From: Mytilisepta virgata
Taxonomy: Eukaryota; Mollusca; Bivalvia; Mytilida; Mytilidae
Assembly: GCA_028015205.1 (NCBI GenBank)
Contig: CM051516.1
Location: forward strand, 46,256,230 to 46,320,229
Reading direction: 5' to 3'
DNA: 64,000 bases
In this document: piece by piece, positions 1-11,309 of the stretch
Layout: every line of letters begins with the position of its first letter
Numbering within the stretch: the first letter of the stretch is position 1
Notes under the pieces: generated by a model
Databases searched by the model: none
Seen by the model: only the letters and a program-made list of their open reading frames with translations
Told to the model about the DNA's origin: nothing
Position numbers and translations under genes: made by a program

Positions 1-657
1 GCAATCTGCTTTATATTTAGTTTTCACAAAACTAGGAAACGTCATTTCGATGCCTTGTTATTTGAATAAGACAAAACTGATTTTGGTTATTGAATCTATG
101 CGATACTCAATGATACTTGAAAATAATTCAAGTCATACACTGTAGAAACCCTTTTTTAGATGCTTCCATTAACTTTTCAGTTTATTGGTTGTACTTTTTC
201 AGGCGATATTTCTTCAATTTCGACGAAATTTTCTTGCTTGCTATATTCAGTTTGAAAAAATACTATAGAACATATCAACAAAAATGTATATATATTTGTT
301 AAATTCCATTTAGATGTCAGATTACTTTAATTTATAGATATATACGCCCATATAATTAAATAATATTCAACACAAATTTACATATACATGTATATGATCT
401 AATGCAATAAGATCTACGTTCGTATATATTCAGATATTTTTTTTCTCGGAGACGGACAGATATTTGTATATGTATTTTAAAGGTAATAATCAGAATAAAC
501 AATAAACATTAAATTGATTTCAGTGTTCCTTTTCAGTTATTTTAGTATTTGATTATGTTAGTTTCCACAAAATCGATATAGTGCACACAGGCACTATGAT
601 GAGACATATGGTGTTAGATGGTCTTATAATGTACATTACAATATTTGACATAGAACG
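1..657. other. AT-rich flank downstream of the minus-strand gene
   Basis: I see no coding exon, RNA gene or clear repeat here. The short open frames are AT-rich and have no recognisable domain. On the minus strand this is the 3' flank of the gene that ends at 667. Confidence 0.5.
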
Positions 658-663
658 TTTATT
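658..663 (-). promoter_or_regulatory. Probable polyadenylation signal AATAAA
   Basis: The minus strand reads AATAAA three bases after the TAA stop at 669-667. This fits the 3' end of the gene described below, with a very short 3' UTR. If it is used, cleavage would be expected roughly 10-30 bases further along the minus strand. A longer alternative UTR cannot be excluded. Confidence 0.5.
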
Positions 664-666
664 CAA

Positions 667-995
667 TTAACTTGCCTGTACCGAAACAAAAGATTCTTCG
701 ATACTGAATATATCTGGAGCAAATGATACAGACTTAGTATTTATTATGCTATCTCCAGCATCAAAGGTGTTCTCGAATGCTACACTGTCACTTAAGTCGT
801 AACCTTTCAACGTGACAACTCCGCTGCTGTAACACAGGTCATCTGGCCAACCATCATATTGATGAAATACAGCACCTACAAAGATACCATAACAAACTAC
901 ACTATTTTGATCTGAGTTTGAATCGACCACCAGACAACGCCATGAATCTGCGCAGTTTGTCGCTTTTAAAACAAGATTTAAATCATGTAGGTAAG
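667..995 (-). CDS. Last exon of a multi-exon gene; Cys-containing C-terminal region
   Basis: This is the terminal coding exon, about 108 codons plus TAA. I place its 5' edge at an acceptor reading GAGACAG|CT, because that continues the phase-1 frame of the exon at 4307-4426. A competing AG at about 1015 would put a stop in frame. The product begins AYLHDLNLVLKATNCADSWRC and has Cys residues in NCADSWRC, VVCYG and DDLCYSS. It then has an acidic, Ser/Val-rich tail ending SVQAS. There is no transmembrane segment or lipid-anchor tail. I do not recognise the fold. The paired Cys suggest an extracellular or secretory protein, which is inference. A polyadenylation signal follows almost directly. Confidence 0.7.
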
Positions 996-1224
996 CTGTC
1001 TCAGAGTAGAGTTCGTTCTTGAAATTTTACCAATCACAAACCAAAAACAGCAACTGCCGAACACGTTAGTTGTCCGACTAGAATTAAATGTGTAATGAGA
1101 TAAAAACGGATAATGGCATAATGTACACGAGAAAGTGCACCCTGCAATTCTGGAGGAGGATATAAAAAGCCAGTAAACATACGTTTCTTTACCTGAAAAT
1201 AAAAAAAATATCGGGAGAAAAAAT

Positions 1225-1690
1225 TTCGAAGCGACAAAACAGTGGTGAAAGTCTCTAAAATCTAAATTCAAAGGCAAGGCAATTTATCATCAAAAAGGAA
1301 GGAACAAAAGAAATGTCATGAGGATACATGTATAACAAACAAAATATAATAAACTAAACAGAATTAGAACAAGACAGCATAAAATTAAAGAAATAGCAAA
1401 GTGAACTTCCATTAAAAAGCGGGAGTAACATCACATGCTTCGAAATAGTAGGCATGTGTCAATTCCATAATGACGTGAAATCTAACTGAAGAAATCTAGT
1501 CTCGCACATGAGATAGATACTTCGTATCGGCCATTCATCTCGTGATGACAACATTTAAATGTTCGGAGTAATGATATCTCCAGAATAGAGCTATCGGATT
1601 TTAAAAGTTGGAAAGTACACACCAAAATGATGATATCAATGGCGATATGGGCTGGAGATCGCCCATTGTAAAACAGTGACATGTGTATTT
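1225..1690. repeat. Relic of an interspersed repeat (CGAAACAGTG / GACGTGAAA family)
   Basis: Shared blocks recur in the window: GCGACAAAACAGTGG, TAAACTAAACAGAATT, a GACGTGAAATCTAACTGAAG-like stretch, and TCGTATCGGCCATTCA followed by CGTGATGA. Related copies lie at 9290-9690, 14000-14170 and 48360-48900, with an inverted partial copy at 54300-54480. No coding capacity is seen. The element class is not identifiable from these relics. Confidence 0.5.
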
Positions 1691-2324
1691 AGACAATGGT
1701 CTAGGTTTGCTGTTATCGATTTAAATAAAACTAATTATAAAGTATTCAATGGTCACATAAAAATGCTGTGCATGAAAGAAAAACGGATGTAGTATAGTTA
1801 TAGAATGGTTTAAAGATTGTAATTTTACACCTTATGCTAATTTTAAAAATGTACATGATTTTCAGAAGAGTGTTATATAGCATCTTGAAAATGTACATTT
1901 TAATGAGTATATTGAAGAATGGAAAAAACAAAATTCTGTCACAAAGGTACGGCAACAAGCTCCGTACTTACAAATTATATACTAGTAAATCAGAATAATG
2001 TACAGAATATTATCTAAAACAAAATATTTCACTAAGATACAGAAGTGTATTTGCGAAATTTTGATGTGGTGTAGCTCCTCCTATACAGAAACTGGGCGGT
2101 ATAATAAACCAACGAGTGAACCAATTTGTTTTACTTGTAAAAATGAGGTTAAAGAATGATGAAGAACACGTTTTTACCTCATGTCCTACATTTATCTTCG
2201 AAATTTAATATACACTGAGGCTGTAAAACATAATGGTTATTTTCATACTTTGTCAGATAAAGTGAGACGTTAATAAATTACTGAATATATAATTCTATAG
2301 TAACAGTTTTCGATTTAAATTTTT

Positions 2325-2850
2325 CGAAAATTGGAATTACATATTTTTGAAATCCAAATGATCCCAACAAGTCTTAACGCTAATATGATCCAAATAAATC
2401 TATATTTGCTTAAATTAATTATTAAAAAAATAATAGTCTTAGACACTTTCAGGAATTTTATCGAAATTGGAATCTCATATTTTTGAAATCCATACAATCC
2501 ATACAATCCAAACAAGTGCTGTTGCTATTATATTGATTCCAAATATATATGGTTGCTAAGTAATAATAACAAATAAAATAGTCTTTTATGAAATTTACTT
2601 AAATTGGAATCACATACTTTTGAAATCCAAATGGTCCTGATAATTCTTAAAGCTAATATGATAAAAAAAAACCTTTCAGGAAATTTACCAAAGTTGGAAT
2701 CGCATATTTTTTATATCTAAATGATCCCAATATGTGTTACTGCTGATGTGATCCAGTAAATACATTGTTTCTTGTCAAAACTTAAAAAAAGTCTTTAAGA
2801 CTTCCGGGAAATTTACTAAAGTTGGAACCTCATCTTAAAAACAATCCACA
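2325..2850. repeat. Degenerate intronic minisatellite, period about 130 bp
   Basis: A block reading roughly TTGGAAT(C/T)(A/G)CATATTTTTGAAATCCA starts at about 2331, 2467, 2604, 2694 and 2822. Each is followed by a diverged ATGATCC / CTAATATGATCC segment. Spacing is about 136, 137, 90 and 128 bases, so one unit is shortened. It lies inside the last intron of the minus-strand gene. Confidence 0.6.
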
Positions 2851-2894
2851 ACCTTTAGCACAATCTACATTAGTGGTACAATCACTAAGCCAAC

Positions 2895-3795
2895 TTTCAG
2901 ACCCGTATTCCAAATAACATGAGAGGAGTTGGGTGACAAAGGAATAATGTATTCTAAGGCTACCTGTATAGCCCAGTCCCAGGGGGGCTATTCAAATTCC
3001 AAAAGATTTGACACAATCTACTTTGACAGGGCAATTATTGAGCCAACTTACAGTTCTGTATTCCAAATACAGGGCGCGCTATTCATATTCCGAAACATTT
3101 GGCACAATCTATATGCTTTTTACTTGATGTTTTTCATTAAGTCAAGTAAACTTCATTAAATTAAAACACAAAATAGAGTTGAAGCTATTTGTTTAGCATT
3201 GATTGGCAGTTGACCATTAAAAGATACTTATCTTAACAAAGTATGTTTCAAATTTTAACAAGATATATTGTACACATCGAAGTCGACACGCTTTTTAATT
3301 TTGATAATTTTGTAATGTTTCGTGCATATTTGATTTATTTATGGACAAGGCGACATAACCCCAGAACAACATCTAACTTTAATAAGGTAACAGTATAGAG
3401 GAGCCTAAGGAAATTTCAGTCTAGTGAGTCTTTTAACAACTTAAAACTTTGATCACAGATCATGGCAATATTTTTTAACTATTTTTCACCATTTTAGTAA
3501 CCATGATTTAAGTTTTTCAGAATAATTATGAATATTTACACTGGAAACAATAAGAAAAATGTTTTCATGTACTTATTAATAAAGGTTCAATTTTTAAGTT
3601 GAAAGGCTGCAATCTACATTGAAAGGGAAATTACCGAGACAACTTTCAGTAGCGTATTCCAAATAACCCGAGAGGAGTTGAGTGACAATGGAATAATGTA
3701 CCTTTAGGCTTCTCTTGTAGCCCGACCCCCAGGGGCGCTATTCAAATTCCGAAACCTTAGGTACAGTCCTCACACACTGTGCAATCAATGACCCA
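2895..3795. repeat. Pair of direct repeats about 0.7 kb apart
   Basis: The segment starting near 2897 (CAACTTTCAGACCCGTATTCC, then AGAGGAGTTGGGTGACAA and CCCAGTCCCAGG) recurs from about 3638 as ACAACTTTCAGTAGCGTATTCC, then AGAGGAGTTGAGTGACAA and CCGACCCCCAGGGG. A third partial match (GTATTCCAAATACAGGG) lies at about 3058. The repeat is non-coding and intronic. Confidence 0.55.
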
Positions 3796-4306
3796 AGTTT
3801 CATTATTCTGCATCCAGTAATTACTGAGATTATTCTGAACATTACTAAGGTATGTAAGTACTTACGCCGAACAGCAAAACAATATCCTCGCGCTTCGTTG
3901 AAGCGCGGAGATAACCAGATATACATGTATATAAAAAACAGTTTCTGAGATGGTACGTTAGGGGGAAAATGCTATAGCATGTGCGACTTACTTCATAGAC
4001 CGATATATTGATGAAATAGTCGTTTCAATTTTACAAATTTCAAACAAAGATCGGTTCTATCCTGACATTCAGCGTGGTTCAAACTTTATTTAAAAAAGAC
4101 ATTGTTGAGATATTCCCGATAAAAGACTGCAGAGTAATCAGATTTTACACAATTTTTACTCAGCAAAATCATTTTATATCCTATTGATTTATTGTAAATT
4201 TACCGCTTGAATAGATGAAAGGAAAAGGTATATGATAAATAAAGGTTTCTAGATTATTATTTTTGAATATGATGTTTCTAGGTATCATTACTAAAATTCA
4301 ACTTGC

Positions 4307-4426
4307 CTCCGCAGTCTTGGTCCACATTATATGGTACCCATAACCTTACTTTTGTATCGTCAAAACCATAGATTAATCCTCCAAAGCTATTATGTTCATC
4401 ATTCTTCGTATTTAGAAACACGGCTC
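4307..4426 (-). CDS. Internal exon, 40 codons, second module of the repeat protein
   Basis: The exon runs from acceptor ATCATAG|GA to the GC donor GGAG|GCAAGT. It is 120 bases long and phase 1 at both ends. Joined to its neighbours it encodes GAVFLNTKNDEHNSFGGL, then IYGFDDTKVRLWVPYNVDQ and DCG. The pattern GGLIYGFDDTKVRLWVPY matches GGVVYTYNSAEVILAFPY in the 7936-8256 exon, so it is a second version of the same module. The exon boundaries preserve an open frame across all five exons, which is the main evidence for the model. Confidence 0.75.
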
Positions 4427-4489
4427 CTATGATAAAAACAATAAAGGTATACATTTTTTGTGCTTATCCCAAGACAGAAGCCTTTATTT

Positions 4490-4727
4490 TCATTGGTTCT
4501 CTCATATTATTGGTTAAGGTTTCCAGTGAAGGTCTGAATGTGGGGCTGAACAGAAGGGTAGTTTTCTCCCTTCTCCGACCCCTCTCCCGTTTCCTTCTCG
4601 CATTCTCTTGCATACCACCCCTTACTCCCTCCTCTCTCCCATGCTATTTTGAGGACACGATGGACGATTTTGATTTCCAAATCATAGGCCCAAATCCCGG
4701 GAGATAGACAACAGAAATTACAGTAAC
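4490..4727. other. Intronic pyrimidine-rich stretch flanking a retroelement fragment
   Basis: The plus strand is rich in C and T here (CTCCCTTCTCCGACCCCTCT and similar). It lies directly before the Penelope-like fragment and carries a short open frame with no recognised domain. It could be part of the insertion or ordinary intron sequence. Confidence 0.35.
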
Positions 4728-5460
4728 ATGGTCATTCAAGGGCTACTACGTGAAAACAAAAAGAAACTATTCCAATCCCTTAATTTCACTTCTCGTAATA
4801 TAGATGACGTGTTGTCGTTAAATAACGATATATCCCAAGACTTTCTTCATCTCAGCTACCCCAGTGTGCTTAAAATTAAGAATACTAAAAATACATTGAA
4901 ATCCGGTTCATATTTGGATTTGTTTCTTGAAATAGACATGGAGGGACATTCGAAGATAAAACTTTATGACAAACGTGATGACCTCACCTTTCCGATTGTT
5001 TAGTTTGCCTTCTTGGGAAGCAATACCAGCATCGCCTTCATATGGCGTCTACGTTTCTCAGCTTCTCCGATATTCATGGGCATGCGTGAGTTACCACGAC
5101 TTTCGACAAAGAGGATTACTGCTATCACAAATGCTGTTTAACCAGGGTTTTATCAGGGATGAGTTGATGTCATTACTTAGGACATTTTACTATCGTCATC
5201 ACGCATTGGTTGACCTTTACAGTGTTCCAACATCTTCACAACGGGTGCCGTATACGGATCAGGAAATGCGTACCATTCCGGAGTTTCCGAGTTCACTCAT
5301 AGGTCTTATAGTAGTTCGTATTGTTCATTGTTTTTGTTTTCCGTGTTTATTTGTTGTGCTTATTTATTTGTCTTCCCAGATTTGTCTGTTTTAATGGATA
5401 GCGTTTTTTTTTTTTTTTTTTTTTGGTTTGCTCCTTAGGTATATTTGTCCTCTTTTGTAA
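4728..5460 (+). mobile_element. 5'-truncated Penelope-like retroelement fragment in an intron
   Basis: The encoded protein starts at the end of the RT palm region: NIDDVLSLNNDISQDF is a decayed form of the YIDD-box segment. It continues with SGSYLDLFLEIDMEGHSKIK and KLYDKRDDLTFPIV. A frameshift near 4990-5000 moves the reading to another frame, which continues SYGVYVSQLLRYSW, DFRQRGLLLSQ, then YYRHHALVDLYSVP. A 3' hydrophobic tail and an uninterrupted T run (5404-5424) follow. Everything before the YIDD segment is missing. The fragment lies antisense to the host gene, between exons 4307-4426 and 6320-6427. It is a dead copy. Confidence 0.75.
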
Positions 5461-6319
5461 TTACTTTTAAAAAAGATCTCTATACATGAGTAGAACTGTC
5501 AAACTCCCATATTTACTACTTATTCGAAAATTTGTCTTATTTCATATCGTAATTTGATACTTTCTTGATATGTACAATTTTATCCGCTTAAACATGATTA
5601 TTTTTTCATTATAAGGTTATGCAAGAATGTTGGGATGATTTAACCAATAAATGCAGATCTGTTTTATGTTTTTTACATTTTTGTCAGGTCAGACTTTTAC
5701 ATTCGAACAGCTCTATAATTTGATCTAGAAGTTTAGTAACAGCTTAGGTTGAACTTTTAGGGGCATTTGTTTTGGCATCTGTAATTATAATTCTATCTAA
5801 AGTAAAGTAAGTATTGTGTTATACAAATATTTCTTTCAGATCCCAGCGGAACGAACCAATATCTTGATATCGTCATTTGCCTATCCGGTCATTTTTTCAA
5901 GATATCAGGACACAAAATTCCATGTACGACACGAGGGGATGGAATCGAATGCACATCCGATCCTCGTGTTATATACTTGTGATTTTGGAGTAAGAAAAGA
6001 TTTTGTTACCGTGTTGTATTAACTTAATACTACCATAGATAATCTTCTACCATTTTCTACATTTATCTCCGTTCTCTCGCCCACTCTCTCCCTTCTATGT
6101 TCACCATCTTTCCCTCCTCTAGGTCCCTATTAATCCCTAATGTTCTAGTATCCCTACGTCCTAAGAGTTGTCTGTTACAACGAGATTTTGAGACACAATT
6201 TGATATTTTGCTTTATTTTATGGTTAATATACACACTGAGATATAATGAAAATGTATATATTGAAATTATTTGCGCATGTACTTCTATTGTTGATCACAG
6301 AATGATTTCGTCAATTTAC

Positions 6320-6427
6320 CTTGTCCATCCGATATATACCCATTTTGCAATTTTGTCTGAGCTGTCACCATATCTGGCAGTTTATTACTGTTATGAATAA
6401 CCTCCTTGAAGCACTCTGGTTCCAAGA
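6320..6427 (-). CDS. Internal exon, 36 codons, start of the second repeat module
   Basis: The exon runs from acceptor AATTTCAG|TC to donor CAAG|GTAAAT. It is 108 bases and phase 1 at both ends. It encodes LEPECFKEVIHNSNKLPDMV, then TAQTKLQNGYISDGQ. The stretch LPDMVTAQTKLQNGYISDGQG aligns with VPVKVDVQIKIIKDGVDYIF of the 7936-8256 exon, so this exon begins the second module copy. One Cys is present. It is too short to be found by open-frame length alone. It is supported by both splice sites and frame continuity. Confidence 0.7.
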
Positions 6428-7152
6428 CTGAAATTTGTTAGTTGAAAGCAGAAAAATAAACTTAAGGTTAATTAAAGCTTTAAATTAACAAATAGTTTAT
6501 TATACATCAGAGTCAACGATCATACATGTTATTCATGAATGTAGAAACGTCAATTAAAGCTAAACTGTCGTTCAACTGTATGTGTCATTTAAACGAAAGA
6601 TAATTAAACAAACCAAGTCATATGTTCAAGATCTTTCATATAAAATTTCGAAATACACAGACTGCAACGGTACGCTCTTTAACAAAGTATCATAAAAATA
6701 ATTATTTTTCTTTTCATTAAAATGTGTATGAATATGTAATTTCTATCTGAGAAAAATATTAAACTAGAGTACCTGTCAAGTAATTCAGTGTTCTGTCCTC
6801 CGTTATGACCAATGGCGGGCAGTAAATACCTTTTATCATCATCGATATTATTCTATCCATATTAAATAATTAATGTTAATGTCATTGATCTTTTTACCTC
6901 ATATTGATCCCAGAAGGGCTAACTCTTTAAAAAAAACCAGGAGGTAGCCACCTATAACTCATACCAAATCCCCAGTCATAAAATGACTTACATGTAGGTA
7001 TGCTTTACAGTAGTACTTGAAAATCACGATATGAATAAAAGAAATGTTACATTACAAGGGTGGAAATGATATCCTATGGCAAATGCCAACGCATCTCATA
7101 CTTGTACCTGTAAATTGTACAAAATGTCACTGAAATTTATTCTTGAACTTAC
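6428..7152 (-). other. Intron between exons 7153-7284 and 6320-6427
   Basis: The donor is GTG|GTAAGT and the acceptor AATTTCAG. I see nothing coding or repetitive inside. A short CAGGAGGTAGCCACC-like GC-richer patch near 6940 has no evident meaning. Confidence 0.5.
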
Positions 7153-7284
7153 CACTAACTGAAACTGGAATATTGAATAATGGTACTGGAAAATCTGCTG
7201 CTTTCCATACCCTAACCCTTGCAAATCCATTATTATGTCTTCCCTGTACTAGAGTCGATGGTCCATCGTAATATGTTGTTGATC
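7153..7284 (-). CDS. Internal exon, 44 codons, linker of first to second module
   Basis: The exon runs from acceptor TGTACAG|GA to donor AGTG|GTAAGT. It is 132 bases and phase 1 at both ends. It encodes STTYYDGPSTLVQGRHNNGF, then ARVRVWKAADFPVPLFNIP and VSVS. The sequence GFARVRVWKAADFP is a hydrophobic/basic beta-type pattern, like VRLWVPY in the next module. The downstream exon resumes in frame. There are no Cys residues. Confidence 0.72.
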
Positions 7285-7935
7285 CTGTACAGTAATTAAC
7301 AAAAACCGATTAATTAGCTTGAGCACATCTGTAGAAATTATCATTATTAAGTTGTATTCTAAATCTGTCGCATTAATTTTTTCAAATATAAATAATGAAA
7401 ACAATATACTTATTCCAGATATCAATTTTGATTTTTAAGGATACTGTTGATCCAGTGAATTTGATATTTCTGACATAAATATTCTTAAAATCAAAAACAA
7501 CTTTCCAAATGTTTTACAAAGTAACATTTTTTTTCAGACAAAATGACTATCATTTGATTGTACCCAAACGTTTCAGACAGAAAAATGTAAAAATCCTTTG
7601 GATTCGTTTCAGATTTTTAAAAATAATACAATTACGTCATATTTAAAAAAAATCAGCATAGCTGCTATCTCGGTTGAGAATCACTGCGCACAGTTTTTAA
7701 AATGATCTTTTAAATCACCACTCAAAGTAAGTGGAGATGAAATTCGGTTGTTGTTTCAAACAAAGAGGTTAATGCATTAATATAACTGAACAAAAATGTC
7801 TTCAGAAAGGTTTTATCTGATAGACTGACAGTGTAAGATAAAGAATCCAAAAATGATATAGTTTGAAATCACAAGACGGAGAGAGCTGTTTAGAAAGTTT
7901 TAAGAAATTGAAGATTCACTTCCTAGATGACTTAC
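7285..7935 (-). other. Intron between exons 7936-8256 and 7153-7284
   Basis: This is an AT-rich intron of 651 bases with donor ACTG|GTAAGT and acceptor TACTGTACAG. I see no repeat or coding sequence in it. Confidence 0.55.
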
Positions 7936-8256
7936 CAGTATGTGCTACTCCTCCTGTTGCATATGTACGTGAATGACCAGAACTATAAGGGAATGCAAGA
8001 ATCACTTCCGCAGAGTTATAGGTATATACAACACCACCATATTCAACATTAAAATCATTATCCCTGTGTGCTGATCCCGTGCCAGTGAATATATAGTCTA
8101 CGCCATCTTTTATAATCTTAATCTGAACGTCCACTTTAACCGGGACTTCATCAAGGTAATGTTGTATTACACGTTTTGAATCATGACGATTTTGTGACTG
8201 TATTGGATACCATGCACTGATGAAAGTAGGTACATTCCAAGTAAATGCTTCGTTAA
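7936..8256 (-). CDS. Internal exon, 107 codons, first visible repeat module
   Basis: This is the most 5' exon I can place, from acceptor AATCTTTTAG|TT to donor ACTG|GTAAGT (321 bases, phase 1 at both ends). It encodes NEAFTWNVPTFISAWYPIQS, a linker, then VPVKVDVQIKIIKDGVDYIF, TGTGSAHRDNDFNVEYGGVV and YTYNSAEVILAFPYSSGHS. From memory, the G-x-G-S-A-x-R-D and YGGVVY motifs resemble modules in large secreted bivalve proteins, but I cannot name a family. The acceptor in phase 1 shows that more 5' exons must exist upstream. They are not visible in the next few kilobases. Confidence 0.75.
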
Positions 8257-8424
8257 CTAAAAGATTAACATGATAATAGTCTGTTATACATACATCAGAT
8301 AGCGAGTATTAAAAGAGAGGCATATGATTTAAATGTTTATTTTGCTACAAAATATTTAGATATCTATACGAAATTTGTGCAAATCTTGGGCCCACAAACA
8401 CAAGCTTTATGGCATAAAATTGGT

Positions 8425-8960
8425 TTGAAATACTGAAAGAGGACAAATATACATAAGGAGTAAACCAAACATAAAATACAATCCAATGAACAACCACAAG
8501 CACAACAAATAAACACAGAAAACTAAAAAAACAATGAAAAACACGAACTCCTATAAAAACCAGTAGTGATCTCTGGTGCTCTGGAAGGGTAAGCAGTTCC
8601 TACTCCGTATACGAGACACGTCGTGAAGTTCAACAATGTCAATCCGATGGTTTTCACAAAACGGTTGAGGTACATGAAATGTTACGACAGTGGGAACAGG
8701 TCCAACATCATCTTAGATATTGGAACACTGTAACGGTTAATCAATTCGTGATGACGACCGTAAACTTTCATAAGTGATGAAATCAACTTAACCTTGATAA
8801 AACCCTGGTTAAGAAGTTTTTATAACAACAGTAATCCTTTTTGTAGAAAGTAATGGTAACTCATGCATGCCCTTGAATATCGGATCAGCTGTGAAACGCT
8901 ATCTGGTAAATTTCTTGAAAGAGTCTCTGACTTTCTCACCTTTTTGAAAGCACGGATGTT
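8425..8960 (-). mobile_element. 3' fragment of a Penelope-like retroelement
   Basis: Read on the minus strand, this matches the tail of the 39940-41640 element. It has the ATCCGATATTCAAGGGCATG block, then AAACTTCTTAACCAGGG, TTACGGTCGTCATCACGAAT, a TTCCAATATCTAAGATGATG-like block and the TTCCAGAGCACCAGAGATC region. The reading frame is broken by small indels. The RT core is absent. It sits upstream of exon 7936-8256, probably in another intron of that gene. Confidence 0.7.
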
Positions 8961-9289
8961 ATTTTCTAGAATTCGCGTTTACCTCATACTGGCATTCTGT
9001 TATTGAGGGTTTTCTTTTCGGTTGAAATTTGAGATTTGTCTGCCCGATTGACATGAAACTTTACTACAATAAAATAATAGAAGAAAAGAGAACCATTTTG
9101 ACTTTCACGCTAGTTGGATAAATGTCACGGTCACATTTACTTTATTTTCTTTTGCATATAAAAACTTTGCCTTTTTCTCCTCGAAATATTTAAGGATCTT
9201 CAAATAACATTTACCATTTGAAACTTATATTTCATATCTACTTTTTATGCAAAAGTGAATTTAGTGTGCTAAAGCCCACTAATACATGT

Positions 9290-9700
9290 AAAAATAATAC
9301 CGAAACGACGAAACAGTGGGAAAACATAGGAATGAGAACATAACATACAAAAGCCACAATGATTAATGTAAAACTAAAAGATTAAAAAAGAAACATATAT
9401 TAAACTAAACAGAATTGGAACAATACTACACAGTAGCTAAAGCACTACCAAATTAAACTCCAATGAGTAGCATCCGGTGAGGTGTCAATTTCAGGAAGAC
9501 GTGAAACCATTTGTGGGATAGGAATTGCGTATCGGGCAATCAATTAATGATGCTGAACATAACATTTTTCGAGTGATGAAATAAACAAGTACTGGCGATA
9601 GCCCTGTGTTAGAGGTTTATATGAAAAAAACTTAAGTAGCTTGCATATTAGTAACGAATCAACTGTGAAATGTTCAGATCATAGGCTGGAGACCTCTAAA
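9290..9700. repeat. Second relic of the CGAAACAGTG / GACGTGAAA repeat
   Basis: It shares GACGAAACAGTGGG, TAAACTAAACAGAATTGGAA, GTGTCAATTTCAGGAAGACG and GCGTATCGGGCAATCAATTA with the copy at 1225-1690, in the same order. No coding capacity is seen. Confidence 0.5.
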
Positions 9701-10039
9701 TTTTACTGCTAAGAAAGGGGAAGTTCACAATTGCAAATCTAAAAACACCCCGTCTGTCATAAAGTTTTAACTTCAATCGCTTATTTTTATATATGTTCAA
9801 TTACAAGATTAGTCTAGATACATGTATAAATCAGAAGTTGGTGTGTCTAAGACCTCTTTGATTTGAAGTTCCCAGGGACAGATAAAATGTAGGTAAACCT
9901 TAAACTTGGGATTATTAAGTGAAAAAACATCATCTGTATAGCGGTAACTAAAAAAATTAAAGAGTCAAGAAATATCAAAGGAATATTCGAAGGAGGGGAA
10001 AATCGAAAGAACTGACCAACTCCGGAGAACAATGAAGAC

Positions 10040-10860
10040 AAGATCAAAACAATACATTCACTACAATTAAAACCCCAAAACATATGAACAACATGGACCC
10101 CACCAAAAAACCGGGGATAGACTCATGTGCTCCGAATGAGTAAGTAAGCTCTGCTTCCTGCAGGACACCCGCCATGCTGCCCATATCAAATCCGGCATGA
10201 GGAAATGAGGAAGGGACAATATCAATGGAACAGGTCCATTATCATTTGGGAACCGGTTTTTTCATACCTGTCAACCAAGTCATGATGACGTCCATAAAAC
10301 TTTAATGATGACTGCAACGCAGGAGCAGCATACCCCTATTTGAGTAACTTTTCTGTCAGGAGAAGGGCTCTGTTCAAGACCTCAATGTATATGTCACAAT
10401 CTGTGGAATAACGTATGAGTTGTGAAATGTACACTCCGTGCGCCGGCGCTTCTGGAATGTTGCCGCTCAGAAATGAGAAGTTGACGATTGGAAAGTTAGA
10501 CATCCCGTTTGTCGCAAAGTTTTGATTCAGCCTTCATCTGGTGTCAATTTCGAGGTGAAGGTCAAGATAAGATGCTGACTTGGTAGTGTCTGTGCTATCT
10601 TTAATTTCGAGCTCATTGGGATAGATGAGATGTAAGAAATTCTTAAAACGTGAATTGTTGAGTGACAAAACATGATCTATATAATGGAACCTGAAATTAA
10701 AGGTACGGGTTAACTTCATCTGTTTTCCTTAAGAAGCCCGCCAGAAAATTTGCCTCATTGGAGTAAACGAAAATGTGGGCCAGGAGTGGCGAACAATTAG
10801 AGCCAATAGGAATGCCAATAGTCTGTTAGAAAACACGTCCACCAAATTGAAAAAAAAACC
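10040..10860 (-). mobile_element. Penelope-like retroelement fragment, second subfamily
   Basis: The minus strand begins in the RT core (QTIGIPIGSNC at about 10830), where the usual GIPMGTNC is changed. It passes through a damaged YIDD box (FHYIDHVLSLNNSRFKNFLH, about 10700-10640) and continues LEIKDSTDTTKSASYLDLHL before frame breaks. The 3' part matches the tails at 57755-58194 and 61795-62150 (CATGACTTGGTTGACAGGTA, CCGGATTTGATATGGGCAGC). The Asp-to-His change in the catalytic YxDD pair and several frameshifts make it inactive. Confidence 0.75.
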
Positions 10861-11309
10861 ATTTTGTCGATCAGAAATTCAATCACCAGGACAATTTCGT
10901 TTTCTACAAAAAATATTCCACAACTTCTAGATTATTCAACAATTTTCTAAAGATTTTCAAAAAATATATTTTAGATATTCTTTTAATACTTACATGTAGC
11001 TATGTTCTGTGTGCATCTTTATTGAAGTCTCAACAATGAAATATTTTATTTTTGTCTTGAAATAAATTTTATTAAATAATACACAATATATCCTGTAATG
11101 TTAATCTACATTTAATTATATATATCATTATATACTCCTATTAAAGGAATTTTACGTGCGCTTCGAATGACATGGGTATAATTGAACTTGGTGACCACGT
11201 GTTAACTTGACAAACAACCGATTACTCTTTAGCGTATTACGTACATGAAATGGACTCATGCATGTGTAAAAACGGCAGAATTGTTTTATTTTATCCATTG
11301 AAGAGACAG

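Larger units (their letters stand above)
996..4306 (-). other. Last intron of the minus-strand gene (GC-AG type)
   Basis: This intron of about 3.3 kb separates the last two coding exons. Its donor on the minus strand reads GGAG|GCAAGT, a GC donor in an otherwise strong donor context. The acceptor is GAGACAG|CT. The interior holds an old interspersed repeat (1225-1690), a minisatellite (2325-2850) and a direct repeat (2895-3795). I see no other coding sequence in it. Confidence 0.55.

Noticed and set aside
1034..1277. Overlapping minus-strand frames just upstream of the last exon
   Set aside because: They lie in the last intron. Extending the exon through them would meet stops in the frame required by the upstream exon.
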